Counted from the stretch's first letter, positions 7,812-15,701 are shown. The stretch is DNA of 39,157 bases from Nocardioides sp. (GCA_025965125.1 JAOPXM010000050.1:1-39157), one strand, 5' to 3'. The notes: generated from the sequence alone by a model not told the origin. Made by a program: numbers and translations.

Positions 7812-9376
7812 CGGGTCAGGTGGGCGGGTGAGTCGAAGAAGGTCGTCAGCAGTCGGGGGAAGCTCCACCGGACCAGGCCGTGGTCGGCGTTGATCATCTC
7901 CGTGGGTGTGACGTCGACGGCCTGGCAGCACGCCTCGAGGAGCTGCGCCGTGGATCGGCGATGGAGCAGTTGCTGGGACAGGTGGTCGACGAGCACGTTG
8001 AAGCGCAGGGACGGCTTCGGCATCCAGTCCATGGGCTCTCGGTAGGTGATCCCGACGCTGGGCCACCAACCACCGCTCATCCCGTAGTGGACGTCCATGG
8101 ATGCGATCAGCCGGGACGGGGACGACCACGAGTCGTTGTCGATCGGCTGACCGTCGGGCCGCGGCCAGGCGAAGGGCGACGTGCCCAGGTTGGCGACCTG
8201 CCAGAGCATCGCGGTCGCGGCGTACGGCTCCGCGGCATCCCCCTCCGGCGGGCGCTGCACCCGGACGCCAAGGGCGCGGTAGGTCGCCACGACGTCCTCA
8301 CCGGGGTCGCGGACCTTCGAGCCGACGCCCCTTCCGAACGCCGTGGTGGCCACCAGCGCGCGCAGCACCGGCTTGATCGCCGTGTCGTTGTCGAGGTACA
8401 CCCCCGCCAGCTTGTCGACCAGGGCGCGCGAGGGGTTGTCGCCGACGAACTTCACCGCGAGCTTGCGCGCGATCCGCTGCGCCGTCGCGGGATGGTGGGC
8501 GAGGTAGGACAGGTAGCGCCTGGTCACTGCGCGTCCGTCGGAGGCGGTGTTGGCGTCGGAGAACCCCATCACGCGGACGGGCCCGAGCCAGTGGTCCTGG
8601 GTCTCGTAGCTCGCCGCCCACGTCTCCCACATGTCGACCGACCAGCCGGTCAGGATCCGCGCCGAGTTCTTGACGTCGTCCTCGGTGTAGTTGCCCCGAC
8701 CGACGGTGTGCAGCTCGAGGAGCTCTCGTCCGAGGTTCTCGTTCGGGTGCGCGGCGGTCGAGACGGCCCCGTCGAGGTAGATGAGCATCGCCGGGTGCGT
8801 GATGGTGGCGTGCAACAGGTCGTCGAAGCGTCCCAGTGCCTGGCGGCGGATGGCGGCGCCGTACGACGTGCGCCAGGTGAAGGTCGCGTCGCCCCAGACC
8901 GGCACGTTGAAGTGGTTCTCCCAGAACTCCGTCATGGTCTCGAGCACCTGACGCTTGGTGTGCATGCGCCGGAGCATCACCCAACGGGCGTAGTCGGCCA
9001 TCACCTCCCAGCCACCCTCGATCTCCTGGATCTGGCGCTGCCACAGCTCCTGGGGACCGCGGGACAGGCTGGGGTACCACCCGAGGAGCGCATCCGCGGC
9101 AGGGTCGCTGATCCTGTTCGCGGCCAGCTGCTTCTCCAGCCAGCGGTTCGCGCCGCCGGCGGCGAGCACCTCGGTGGCGAGACGCGCTGTGACGCCGTAG
9201 GAGAAGCGGCCCACGAGGTGGCGACCCGACGTCGAGAGCAGCGGCGCCCCACGGAAGTGAGCTGGGGCGTAGGACGTGTCGGCCGAGGCGGCCCCCGGCC
9301 GGCCGACGGACGCGGCAGCGACGGTCGCACCGACTGCGGCGGCGCGACCGAGGACCGCGCGGCGTGAGTGGGACAC
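7808..9376 (-). CDS. DUF1800 domain protein with twin-arginine signal
   Basis: A 522-residue protein of the DUF1800 family. It starts with a short twin-arginine leader (SHSRRAVLGRAAA) and a likely cleavage near GAASA. The core contains RHLVGRFSYGVT, the FWENHFNVP segment, HPAMLIYLD, and ENLGRELLELHTVG followed by YTEDDVKNSARILTGW, all strongly conserved in the family. It is the first gene of a two-gene operon with DUF1501, translated from a GTG with the likely leaderless promoter TATCTT six bases upstream. Both products should be exported folded by Tat; a joint envelope role is inference. Confidence 0.9.
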   Translation of the reverse strand: MSHSRRAVLGRAAAVGATVAAASVGRPGAASADTSYAPAHFRGAPLLSTSGRHLVGRFSYGVTARLATEVLAAGGANRWLEKQLAANRISDPAADALLGWYPSLSRGPQELWQRQIQEIEGGWEVMADYARWVMLRRMHTKRQVLETMTEFWENHFNVPVWGDATFTWRTSYGAAIRRQALGRFDDLLHATITHPAMLIYLDGAVSTAAHPNENLGRELLELHTVGRGNYTEDDVKNSARILTGWSVDMWETWAASYETQDHWLGPVRVMGFSDANTASDGRAVTRRYLSYLAHHPATAQRIARKLAVKFVGDNPSRALVDKLAGVYLDNDTAIKPVLRALVATTAFGRGVGSKVRDPGEDVVATYRALGVRVQRPPEGDAAEPYAATAMLWQVANLGTSPFAWPRPDGQPIDNDSWSSPSRLIASMDVHYGMSGGWWPSVGITYREPMDWMPKPSLRFNVLVDHLSQQLLHRRSTAQLLEACCQAVDVTPTEMINADHGLVRWSFPRLLTTFFDSPAHLTR

Positions 9377-9382
9377 GTCGTC

Positions 9383-9388
9383 AAGATA
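9383..9388 (-). promoter_or_regulatory. -10 element of a leaderless promoter (TATCTT)
   Basis: On the minus strand TATCTT is followed by 6 bases and then the GTG of the DUF1800 gene, with no ribosome site between, the arrangement expected for leaderless transcription. Confidence 0.5.
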
Positions 9389-9522
9389 GGGATGACCGGC
9401 GTCCGGCGCAGCCCCTTCGGCCCAAGATCAACCGATCGGAGGATCCCGGTACAGTGGTGCGCTCACCGGCCCTGAGCGAAAAGGACCCTGAGCATCCCCG
9501 ATGGACGGCTCTCAAAGTAGTT

Positions 9523-9544
9523 CGCTCTCCCACAGCGGAGAGCG
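9523..9544 (+). promoter_or_regulatory. Hairpin covering the corC ribosome binding site
   Basis: CGCTCTCC (9523-9530), a six-base loop CACAGC, and GGAGAGCG (9537-9544) form a perfect 8-bp stem ending 3 bases before the ATG at 9548. The GGAG that would serve as ribosome site lies in the 3' arm and would be masked. Upstream, TACAGT (9449-9454) may be a -10 element, giving an mRNA leader of about 85 bases. I do not recognise it as a named riboswitch. Confidence 0.5.
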
Positions 9545-9547
9545 CCC

Positions 9548-10891
9548 ATGACCGCCCTGCTCCTCCTGGCTCTCGCCCTGCTCCTGATCGTCGCGTGTGG
9601 GGTGTTCGTGGCCGCGGAGTTCTCCTTCGTCACCGTCGACCGGGCCCGCGTCGAGACGGCCGCGGCCTCGGGCGACGCCGGCGCGATCGGGCTCCAGGCC
9701 GCCCTGCGCACCCTGTCGACCCAGCTCTCCGGCGCGCAGGTCGGCATCACGGTCACCAACCTGGCCGTCGGGTTCCTGGCAGAACCTGCGATTGCCGGCC
9801 TCATCGAGGGACCCCTGGAGAGCTCCGGAGTGCCCCAGGGGGCGGTGGCGCCGATCGCCGTGGGATTCGGACTCGTGCTCGGCACGTTCCTCACGATGAT
9901 CTTCGGTGAGCTGGTCCCCAAGAACCTGGCGCTCGCCAAGCCGATGGAGGTGGCCCGGGCAACGCAGCGCTTCCAGCGCACGTTCACCGCCGTCTCCCGC
10001 TACCCCATTCGCCTGCTCAACGGCTCCGCCAACTGGTTCGTCCGTCGCCTCGGTGTGGAGCCCCAGGAGGAGCTGAGATCGGCACGCAGCTCGACGGAGC
10101 TCGCCTCCCTGATCCAGCGATCGGCCGACCAGGGCACTCTCGACGCCGACACCGCCGAGCTGATGGAGCGCTCGGTGGAGTTCGGGTCGCGTTCCGCCGG
10201 CGAGATCATGACCCCGCGGGTGCGCACGGTCAGCCTCGACGTCAACGACCGCGCCAGCGCCGTGATCGAGGCTACGCGCCAGACCGGACACTCGCGGTTT
10301 CCCGTGCTCGACGCGGAAGAGAACATCGTGGGCACGGTGCACGTGAAGAACGCCGTGGCGTTGCCGATGGGTGAACGCGCGACCACCAAGGTGAAGCACC
10401 TGGTCGCCAAGCCGATCGTCGTCCCGGACTCGATCAGGCTCGACCCCCTGCTCGCGCTGCTCCGCAAGGACGGCTTCCAGATGGCTGTCGTCCTCGACGA
10501 GTACGGCGGGTACGCCGGCATCGTGACTCTCGAGGACGTCATCGAGGAGATCGTCGGCGACATCGCGGACGAGCACGACCGGCTGGGCTCACGCGGACGG
10601 CAGCAGCGCGACGGGTCATGGCTGCTGTCCGGCCTGCTGAGACCCGACGAGGTCGAGGACCTCACCGGGATCGTGCTGCCGGACCACGAGGACTACGACA
10701 CGATCGCCGGCCTGGTTCTCCAGGTGCTGGGCCGGATCCCGGAGACCGGCGAGATCGCCGAGGTCCCGGTGCCGTACCACTCGGATCCCGACGAGACCCG
10801 CGAGCAGCTCGCCGTGCTGACCGTCGAGCACATGGATGGGCTGCGCATCGACCGGGTCTCCCTGCGCCTGCTGGACGGGGAGACCCGGTGA
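9548..10891 (+). CDS. CorC/CNNM-type membrane protein (DUF21-CBS-CorC_HlyC), full length
   Basis: A 447-residue membrane protein of the CNNM/CorC group, linked to divalent cation (Mg/Co) efflux or homeostasis. The N-terminal 190 residues are the DUF21 transmembrane domain (GVFVAAEFSFVTVDRAR, then FGELVPKNLALAKP). A CBS-pair follows, opening with EIMTPRVRTVSLD and including VLDEYGGYAGIVTLEDVIEE near residues 318-337. A CorC_HlyC-type FAD-binding-like C-terminal domain ends the protein. Its stop overlaps the GTG of a shorter paralogue (GTGA). The start follows a hairpin masking the ribosome site. The older label hemolysin is historical. Confidence 0.9.
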   Translation: MTALLLLALALLLIVACGVFVAAEFSFVTVDRARVETAAASGDAGAIGLQAALRTLSTQLSGAQVGITVTNLAVGFLAEPAIAGLIEGPLESSGVPQGAVAPIAVGFGLVLGTFLTMIFGELVPKNLALAKPMEVARATQRFQRTFTAVSRYPIRLLNGSANWFVRRLGVEPQEELRSARSSTELASLIQRSADQGTLDADTAELMERSVEFGSRSAGEIMTPRVRTVSLDVNDRASAVIEATRQTGHSRFPVLDAEENIVGTVHVKNAVALPMGERATTKVKHLVAKPIVVPDSIRLDPLLALLRKDGFQMAVVLDEYGGYAGIVTLEDVIEEIVGDIADEHDRLGSRGRQQRDGSWLLSGLLRPDEVEDLTGIVLPDHEDYDTIAGLVLQVLGRIPETGEIAEVPVPYHSDPDETREQLAVLTVEHMDGLRIDRVSLRLLDGETR

Positions 10892-11937
10892 GCACGCCCG
10901 CCGCTCTGGTCTTCGCCCTGGCGCTGCTGCTGGGCAATGCGTTCTTCGTGGCCGCCGAGTTCGCGCTGGTCTCTGCCCGGCGCACTCAGATCGAGCCGCG
11001 CGCCGAGGCAGGCTCGCGGATGGCACGCACGACGTTGAAGGCGATGGAGAACATGTCCCTCGTCATCGGCGTCAACCAGCTCGGCATCACGGTGTGCTCA
11101 TTGGTGCTCGGAGCCGTGGGAGAGCCCGCCGTCGCGCACCTCCTCGAGCCCGGCTTCGATGCGGCACGCTTGCCCGAGTCGTTCCTGCACCCGCTGTCGT
11201 TCGCGGTCGGGCTGCTGATCGTCGTCTACCTGCACGTCGTGCTGGGCGAGATGATCCCCAAGAACCTCGCTCTCGCCGGGCCGGACCGGGTCGCCCTCAT
11301 CCTCGGTCCACCCATCTGGGGCGTCGTCACGGTGCTCCGTCCCGTCATCCGGGTGATCAACGCTGTCGCGTCCGGCGTGCTGCACCTCATCGGCGTGAAG
11401 CTCATGGACGAAGTGAGCTCGACGTACACGCGTGAGGAGGTGGCGGCCCTGGTCGAGGAGTCGCGCGGCGAAGGACTCCTCGAGGCCGACGAGTACGACC
11501 GGCTCGCCGGGGCCCTGGGCTTCAGCGAGAAGACCGTGGCAGCGGTGCTGATGCCTCCCGACACCCTGACCACGGTGGTCCGCGGTGCGACGCCGGCCGA
11601 CGTCGAGGCACTGTGTGCAGCGACCGGTTTCAGCCGTTTCCCGGTCGTCTCGGAGGACAGCGAGCTGTTGGGCTACGTGCACATCAAGGACGTGCTCGAG
11701 ACCGAGGAGACCCGGCGCGCGCAGCCGATCGACGCGAAGTGGATCCGTCCGTTCGCACCGGTCACCGCCGACCAGAGCCTGCACGAGGTCCTCGAGACCC
11801 TGCAGCGCCGTGGTGCGCACCTGGCCCGCGTCGTCGACACCGAGGGGACCACGCTCGGGCTCGCCACGCTCGAGGACGTGATCGAGGAGCTGGTCGGCGA
11901 GATCCGCGACGCCGCGCACCTGGAGGAATCGGTCTGA
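10888..11937 (+). CDS. CorC/CNNM-type membrane protein, short paralogue lacking CorC_HlyC domain
   Basis: A 349-residue paralogue of the preceding protein, with the DUF21 membrane domain (NAFFVAAEFALVSARRTQ; LGEMIPKNLALAGP) and a CBS pair that ends in LATLEDVIEELVGEI about 13 residues before the stop. The CorC_HlyC C-terminal domain is absent, and the frame ends cleanly, so this is a domain difference rather than a broken gene. It starts with a GTG inside the upstream stop. Long-short CorC pairs are common in actinobacteria (M. tuberculosis Rv1842c/Rv1841c), suggesting a heteromer. Confidence 0.9.
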   Translation: MSTPAALVFALALLLGNAFFVAAEFALVSARRTQIEPRAEAGSRMARTTLKAMENMSLVIGVNQLGITVCSLVLGAVGEPAVAHLLEPGFDAARLPESFLHPLSFAVGLLIVVYLHVVLGEMIPKNLALAGPDRVALILGPPIWGVVTVLRPVIRVINAVASGVLHLIGVKLMDEVSSTYTREEVAALVEESRGEGLLEADEYDRLAGALGFSEKTVAAVLMPPDTLTTVVRGATPADVEALCAATGFSRFPVVSEDSELLGYVHIKDVLETEETRRAQPIDAKWIRPFAPVTADQSLHEVLETLQRRGAHLARVVDTEGTTLGLATLEDVIEELVGEIRDAAHLEESV

Positions 11938-11949
11938 ACCGGCTCGCAA

Positions 11950-11967
11950 CAGTGTGTCGGCACACTG
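11950..11967. repeat. Perfect inverted repeat CAGTGTG-N4-CACACTG
   Basis: A 7-bp perfect stem with a TCGG tetraloop, beginning 13 bases after the stop of the second CorC gene. There is no run of T after it, so a Rho-independent terminator is possible but weak; it could also be an operator for the next gene. Confidence 0.45.
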
Positions 11968-11972
11968 CCGTC

Positions 11973-11990
11973 TCGTCGGCCAGCCGACGA
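11973..11990. repeat. Perfect inverted repeat TCGTCGG-N4-CCGACGA
   Basis: A second 7-bp perfect stem only 5 bases after the first. It ends immediately before the -10 candidate of the phosphatidyltransferase gene. The pair of hairpins could end the CorC transcript or bind a regulator at the -35 region of the following promoter. Confidence 0.45.
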
Positions 11991-11991
11991 C

Positions 11992-11997
11992 TAGGGT
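11992..11997 (+). promoter_or_regulatory. -10 element of a leaderless promoter (TAGGGT)
   Basis: TAGGGT is followed by 6 bases (GCACAC) and the GTG start at 12004, with no ribosome site. The same hexamer precedes the genes at 16495 and 27228. Confidence 0.55.
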
Positions 11998-12003
11998 GCA
12001 CAC

Positions 12004-12606
12004 GTGGCAGATGACGCGACACGCAGCTACGGCGTGTGGACACTGCCCAACCTGATCAGCCTGTTGCGGCTCGCCGGCGTACCGGTGTTCCTCTGGCTGG
12101 TCCTGGGGCCAGAGGCCGACGGCTGGGCACTCGCGCTCCTCATGGTGTCCGGGGTCACGGACTTCCTCGACGGCTGGCTGGCGCGCAAACTCAACCAGAC
12201 CTCGGTCCTCGGCCAGATCCTCGACCCGGTTGCCGACCGGCTCTACATCCTCGCGGTCGTGGTCGGGCTGGCCCTGCGCGACGTGATCCCGTGGTGGATG
12301 GCCATCTCGCTGCCGTTGCGAGACCTCTTGATGTGGGGTCTGGTGCCGTTCCTGAGGACGCGCGGCTACAGCGCCCTGCCTGTCCACTTCCTCGGGAAGG
12401 CGGCGACGTTCAACCTCCTCTACGCCTTTCCGTTGCTCCTGCTCGGGGATGGCGATGGGGTGGTCCCCACCCTCGCTCGGGTGTTCGGCTGGGCCTTCGC
12501 GTTCTGGGGGATCGGGCTGTACTGGTGGGCGGGCGTGCTCTACGCCTGGCAGGTGCGCAAGCTGCTGAGCACGACGGAGCGCCGGGCGGCGATCCAGGAT
12601 GCCTGA
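12004..12606 (+). CDS. CDP-alcohol phosphatidyltransferase
   Basis: A 200-residue membrane enzyme of phospholipid synthesis. The full CDP-alcohol phosphotransferase signature D-x2-D-G-x2-A-R-x8-G-x3-D-x3-D is present, at Asp53, Asp56, Gly57, Ala60, Arg61, Gly70, Asp74 and Asp78. It has about five to six hydrophobic spans. By gene order it is the equivalent of M. tuberculosis Rv1822 (annotated pgsA2), but whether it makes phosphatidylglycerophosphate or another lipid cannot be decided from sequence alone. It opens a run of four genes overlapping by 4 to 8 bases (8 bases with the DUF881 gene). Confidence 0.88.
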   Translation: MADDATRSYGVWTLPNLISLLRLAGVPVFLWLVLGPEADGWALALLMVSGVTDFLDGWLARKLNQTSVLGQILDPVADRLYILAVVVGLALRDVIPWWMAISLPLRDLLMWGLVPFLRTRGYSALPVHFLGKAATFNLLYAFPLLLLGDGDGVVPTLARVFGWAFAFWGIGLYWWAGVLYAWQVRKLLSTTERRAAIQDA

Positions 12607-13456
12607 GCTGCCTCAGCGCGTGACCATGCCGCTGCTCACGCTGATCACCCAGCAGGCGCTGGACGAGGACTACCTGCACGTGGCCGAGCGTCGCGCGATG
12701 GCCGCGCCCGGCCCACCCCGGGGCCGGCCCCGGCGCACGGCGGCGGTGATGGTCGCGGTGTTCGGCGTGCTCGTCGCCACGGCCGCGATCCAGACGTCAC
12801 GAAACCACGGCGTCGACCAGGCCAGCCGCACCACGCTCGTCACCCGCATCAACGACGAGCGTGGTTCAGTCTCGAAGCTCCAGGACAAGATCGCACGGCT
12901 CCGCGACCGCATCAGCGCCCTGCAGGCGCAGAGCGACCAGCTGTCGACCACTGAGCAGGCCGCGGTCTCCAGGCTGCGCCGGCTCCAGGTCCGCACCGGA
13001 TTCGTGGCCGTGCACGGCGAAGGGATCCGGATCACCATCGACGACGCACCGGACGGCGACCCGGATGGCAAGGTCAGGGACGAGGACCTCGCCAAGGTGG
13101 CAAACGGCTTGTGGGAGGCCGGCGCCGAGGCGGTCTCGATCAATGGGCAGCGGCTGACTGCAGTCAGCGCGATCCGCAACTCCAGCCTGGCGATCCAGGT
13201 GAACACGTTCCCGCTGACGCCGCCGTACACCGTGCTGGCGATCGGCGACACCCGGACCCTGCAAGCCAATTTCCTGGACTCTGACGGGGGCCAGCTGTTC
13301 TCGGACGTGGTCAGTCAGGTCAACCTTGGCTTCGACATGGAGAATGTGGACGCACTGTCGCTCCCGGCCGCGCCGGCCAAGCTGCTCCGGCTGACCTCGG
13401 TGCAGGCGGGGGCGTCCGATGACCTGCCCGCCCATGACAAGGAGACCACGCCGTGA
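12599..13456 (+). CDS. DUF881 family membrane-anchored protein (first copy)
   Basis: A 285-residue protein with a cytoplasmic N-terminus of about 45 residues, one transmembrane helix (AAVMVAVFGVLVATAA), a coiled coil at about residues 75-125, and a DUF881 domain with GFVAVHGEGIRITIDD and GAEAVSINGQRLTAVSAIR. It corresponds in position to M. tuberculosis Rv1823 and to the Bacillus YlxW/YlxX type proteins that lie beside sbp and the ftsA-ftsZ genes. The function is unknown; position and topology suggest an envelope or division-associated role. It overlaps the phosphatidyltransferase gene by 8 bases and the sbp gene by 4. Confidence 0.87.
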   Translation: MPELPQRVTMPLLTLITQQALDEDYLHVAERRAMAAPGPPRGRPRRTAAVMVAVFGVLVATAAIQTSRNHGVDQASRTTLVTRINDERGSVSKLQDKIARLRDRISALQAQSDQLSTTEQAAVSRLRRLQVRTGFVAVHGEGIRITIDDAPDGDPDGKVRDEDLAKVANGLWEAGAEAVSINGQRLTAVSAIRNSSLAIQVNTFPLTPPYTVLAIGDTRTLQANFLDSDGGQLFSDVVSQVNLGFDMENVDALSLPAAPAKLLRLTSVQAGASDDLPAHDKETTP

Positions 13457-13785
13457 TCGCCGCACTCGGGCTGCTCGTCGGCATCGCCCTGGGCCTGATC
13501 TTCCAGCCCGACGTCCCCGTGTCCCTCGAGCCCTACCTGCCGATCGCAGTTGTCGCCGCCCTGGACGCGGTCTTCGGCGGCCTGCGGGCCTATCTCGACG
13601 GAATCTTCGACGACAAGGTCTTTGTCGTGTCGTTCGTCAGCAACGTCGTGATCGCCGCCGCCATCGTCTACCTGGGCGACAAGCTCGGCGTCGGGGGCCA
13701 GCTCTCGACCGGCGTGATCGTCGTGCTCGGCATCCGCATCTTCTCGAACGTCGCCGCGATCCGGAGGCACCTGTTCCATGCCTGA
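13453..13785 (+). CDS. sbp: Small basic protein (DUF1290/Sbp family)
   Basis: A 110-residue polytopic membrane protein with three or four hydrophobic segments. The family signature is YLPIAVVAALDAVFGGLRA in the middle and GIRIFSNVAAIRRHLF at the end. It corresponds to M. tuberculosis Rv1824 and to Bacillus subtilis sbp, which lies just upstream of ftsA-ftsZ. It is always sandwiched between DUF881 genes in this type of cluster, here with a GTGA overlap before and an 8-base overlap after, implying a membrane complex of the three products (inference). Confidence 0.88.
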   Translation: MIAALGLLVGIALGLIFQPDVPVSLEPYLPIAVVAALDAVFGGLRAYLDGIFDDKVFVVSFVSNVVIAAAIVYLGDKLGVGGQLSTGVIVVLGIRIFSNVAAIRRHLFHA

Positions 13786-14581
13786 CGATCCCGAGCTCAG
13801 CAAGGACGACGAGTCGGCCGAGACCCTCGACACCGGCGAACCGTCCAGCCGTCAGCCACCCGCATCGGGACGGCAACGCCTCATCGCCGCGCTGTTCCGG
13901 CCATCGCGAGCGCAGGCCGTGGTGGCGGTGCTGCTGGCCCTCGTGGCGTTCGCGACCATCACGCAGGTCCGCACCAACCGGGTGGACGACACCTACTCCG
14001 GTTACCGGGAGCAGGACCTCATCGACGTCCTGACCGGTCTGGCCGGGACCACGCAGCGAGCCCGCGCGGAGATCACCCGCCTCGAGCGCACCCGCGACAA
14101 CCTCCAGTCCGACACCAACGCCCACTCCGCCGCCCTCGCCCAGGCGCAGACCGAGGCCGACACCCTGAGCATCCTCGCTGGGCTGGTCCCTGTGACGGGG
14201 CCCGGGATCCGCGTCACGGTCACCGAGACCGACACCGCCATCGGCGTCAACTCGATGATCGACACGATCCAGGAGCTGCGCACCGCTGGCGCGGAGGCCA
14301 TCCAGTTCAACGGCCAGGTCCGGCTGATCGCGCAGAGCGCGATCGAGGACGGTGTGGGTGGCATCGTGATCGACGGCCAGCAGCTCTCCGCGCCGTACGT
14401 CATCGACGTGATCGGGGAACCGAGCACGCTGGCGGGTGCGATCACGTTTCCCGGGGGTCCGCGCCAGCAGTTCGAAGAAGTCGATGCCAACGTCGAGATC
14501 CAGGAGCTGAAGTCGCTCGACATCGAGAGCATCCGCGAAGCCGTGCAACCTGACTTCGCCCAGCCGGACGGGTCCCAGTAA
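13778..14581 (+). CDS. DUF881 family membrane-anchored protein (second copy)
   Basis: A 267-residue paralogue of the first DUF881 protein. A disordered acidic N-terminus (about 30 residues) precedes a single transmembrane helix (AVVAVLLALVAFATI), a coiled coil at about residues 85-125, and a DUF881 domain containing GPGIRVTVTETD, GAEAIQFNGQVRLIAQSAI and PYVIDVIGEPSTL. It corresponds to M. tuberculosis Rv1825. The start ATG lies within the sbp gene. Another 39 bases separate it from gcvH, so cotranscription with the glycine cleavage gene is possible. Confidence 0.87.
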   Translation: MPDDPELSKDDESAETLDTGEPSSRQPPASGRQRLIAALFRPSRAQAVVAVLLALVAFATITQVRTNRVDDTYSGYREQDLIDVLTGLAGTTQRARAEITRLERTRDNLQSDTNAHSAALAQAQTEADTLSILAGLVPVTGPGIRVTVTETDTAIGVNSMIDTIQELRTAGAEAIQFNGQVRLIAQSAIEDGVGGIVIDGQQLSAPYVIDVIGEPSTLAGAITFPGGPRQQFEEVDANVEIQELKSLDIESIREAVQPDFAQPDGSQ

Positions 14582-14620
14582 CCTGCCCGGGTCCACGAGC
14601 AAAGAACGACAGGAGACCCT

Positions 14621-15007
14621 GTGTACCCCGACGACCTGAAATACACCACCGAGCACGAGTGGCTGCGCACGCCCGGTGAGCACGAGGGTTCGGTCCGGAT
14701 CGGTATCACGCACTACGCCCAGGACGCTCTGGGCGACATCGTCTACGTCTCCCTGCCCGAGGTCGGCATCACCGTCGACGCCGGCACCACCTGCGGCGAG
14801 CTCGAGTCGACCAAGTCGGTCAGCGATGTCTACGCGCCCGTGTCCGGCGAGGTCGTTGCCCGCAACGAGTCGCTGGATGCCACCCCGGAGCTCGTGAACA
14901 ACGACCCGTACGGCGGCGGCTGGCTGTTCGAGGTCGTGCCCAGCGACCCGAGTCAGCTCGACGGTCTGCTCGACGCGGCGACCTACGAGGGCTCGCTCGA
15001 GGGCTGA
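14621..15007 (+). CDS. gcvH: Glycine cleavage system H protein
   Basis: A 128-residue lipoyl carrier of the glycine cleavage complex, which shuttles the methylamine group between P, T and L proteins. The lipoyl attachment lysine is Lys65 in ELESTKSVSDVYAP, and the family motifs EHEWLR and ITHYAQDALGDIVYV are intact. Length is normal. It starts with GTG behind AGGAGA. Its partner gcvP is 3 kb downstream under a glycine riboswitch; no gcvT or lpd is in the window. Position matches M. tuberculosis Rv1826. Confidence 0.96.
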   Translation: MYPDDLKYTTEHEWLRTPGEHEGSVRIGITHYAQDALGDIVYVSLPEVGITVDAGTTCGELESTKSVSDVYAPVSGEVVARNESLDATPELVNNDPYGGGWLFEVVPSDPSQLDGLLDAATYEGSLEG

Positions 15008-15044
15008 GCTCGGCTGACTCGAGACCGGGCGGTCGCAACCTTCC

Positions 15045-15072
15045 TTGATCGGGCCCTGCGGGCTGATAGGTT
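15045..15072 (+). promoter_or_regulatory. Candidate promoter of garA-ftsR (TTGATC-N16-TAGGTT)
   Basis: A -35-like TTGATC (15045-15050) and a -10-like TAGGTT (15067-15072) are separated by 16 bases. Transcription would start near 15079, placing the inverted repeat at 15086-15109 just downstream of the start. Confidence 0.4.
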
Positions 15073-15085
15073 CGGGGCAACCGTC

Positions 15086-15109
15086 AACCTCAGCCCGGCC
15101 TTGAGGGTT
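15086..15109. promoter_or_regulatory. Shared inverted-repeat operator, copy 1 (upstream of garA-ftsR)
   Basis: AACCTCA (15086-15092), 8 spacer bases, then TTGAGGGTT (15101-15109). The same elements with the same spacing occur at 16990-17013 before the second MerR gene. A dyad of this form fits a MerR-type dimer, and the two MerR genes under it are the obvious candidates as binders. Confidence 0.5.
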
Positions 15110-15159
15110 TGTCCGGACTGACAGGCTGGCGGCACCGATCCGATCCGGAGGGATGACCG

Positions 15160-15699
15160 ATGCCGTTCTGCACAGCATGTGGGAAGCAGAACCCCGATGA
15201 CGCCCGCTTCTGCGCGCAGTGCGGCACGCGCCTGGACACCCCGGCCGCCCCGGCTCCCGCAGCCGCGCAGCCGCTGGACGAGTCCACCGCGACCATCCAG
15301 ATCGGCGTAGGTGACACCGGCACCGCGAGCAAGGTCGAGACCTCCGACCGCCAGCTCAACCCGGTCGACGCCGCAGCTGTGGACGCGCTGCCCGCCGGGC
15401 ATGCGCTGCTCGTCGTGCAGCGAGGTCCCGGGTCCGGTAGCAGGTTCCTGCTCGACGCCGATGTGATCACCGCCGGCCGTCATCCGGACAGCGAGATCTT
15501 CCTCGACGACGTGACGGTGTCGCGCCGCCATGCCGAGTTCAACCGGTCCGGCGACACGTTCACGGTCCATGACGCTGGCAGTCTCAACGGCACCTACGTC
15601 AACCGCGACCGCATCGACCGGGTGCAGCTCAAGGACGGCGACGAGGTGCAGATCGGCAAGTACCGCCTGGTCTTCTTCTCCGGGCACGAGGGCGACTGA
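15160..15699 (+). CDS. garA: GarA/OdhI-type FHA protein with N-terminal zinc ribbon
   Basis: A 179-residue regulator of the GarA/OdhI family, which inhibits 2-oxoglutarate dehydrogenase and directs glutamate metabolism according to its phosphorylation by PknB/PknG-type kinases. Residues 4-21 form a zinc ribbon (Cys4, Cys7, Cys18, Cys21), absent from the mycobacterial protein as I recall it. The FHA domain spans about 82-172, with GRHPDSEIFLDDVTVSRRHAEF and GSLNGTYVN carrying the phosphothreonine-binding Arg107, Ser121 and Asn143. The phosphosite region is ESTATIQIG (Thr43, Thr45) instead of the ETTS of M. tuberculosis, so the target threonines are shifted. It sits 2 bases before ftsR. Confidence 0.92.
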   Translation: MPFCTACGKQNPDDARFCAQCGTRLDTPAAPAPAAAQPLDESTATIQIGVGDTGTASKVETSDRQLNPVDAAAVDALPAGHALLVVQRGPGSGSRFLLDADVITAGRHPDSEIFLDDVTVSRRHAEFNRSGDTFTVHDAGSLNGTYVNRDRIDRVQLKDGDEVQIGKYRLVFFSGHEGD

Positions 15700-15701
15700 G
15701 C

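Noticed and set aside
7812-8129. Upstream extension of the DUF1501 frame
   Set aside because: It lies inside the DUF1800 gene, and the ATG at 7811 gives a proper twin-arginine leader.
9449-9547. M-box magnesium riboswitch in the CorC leader
   Set aside because: The conserved M-box core sequences are not seen and the leader is too short.
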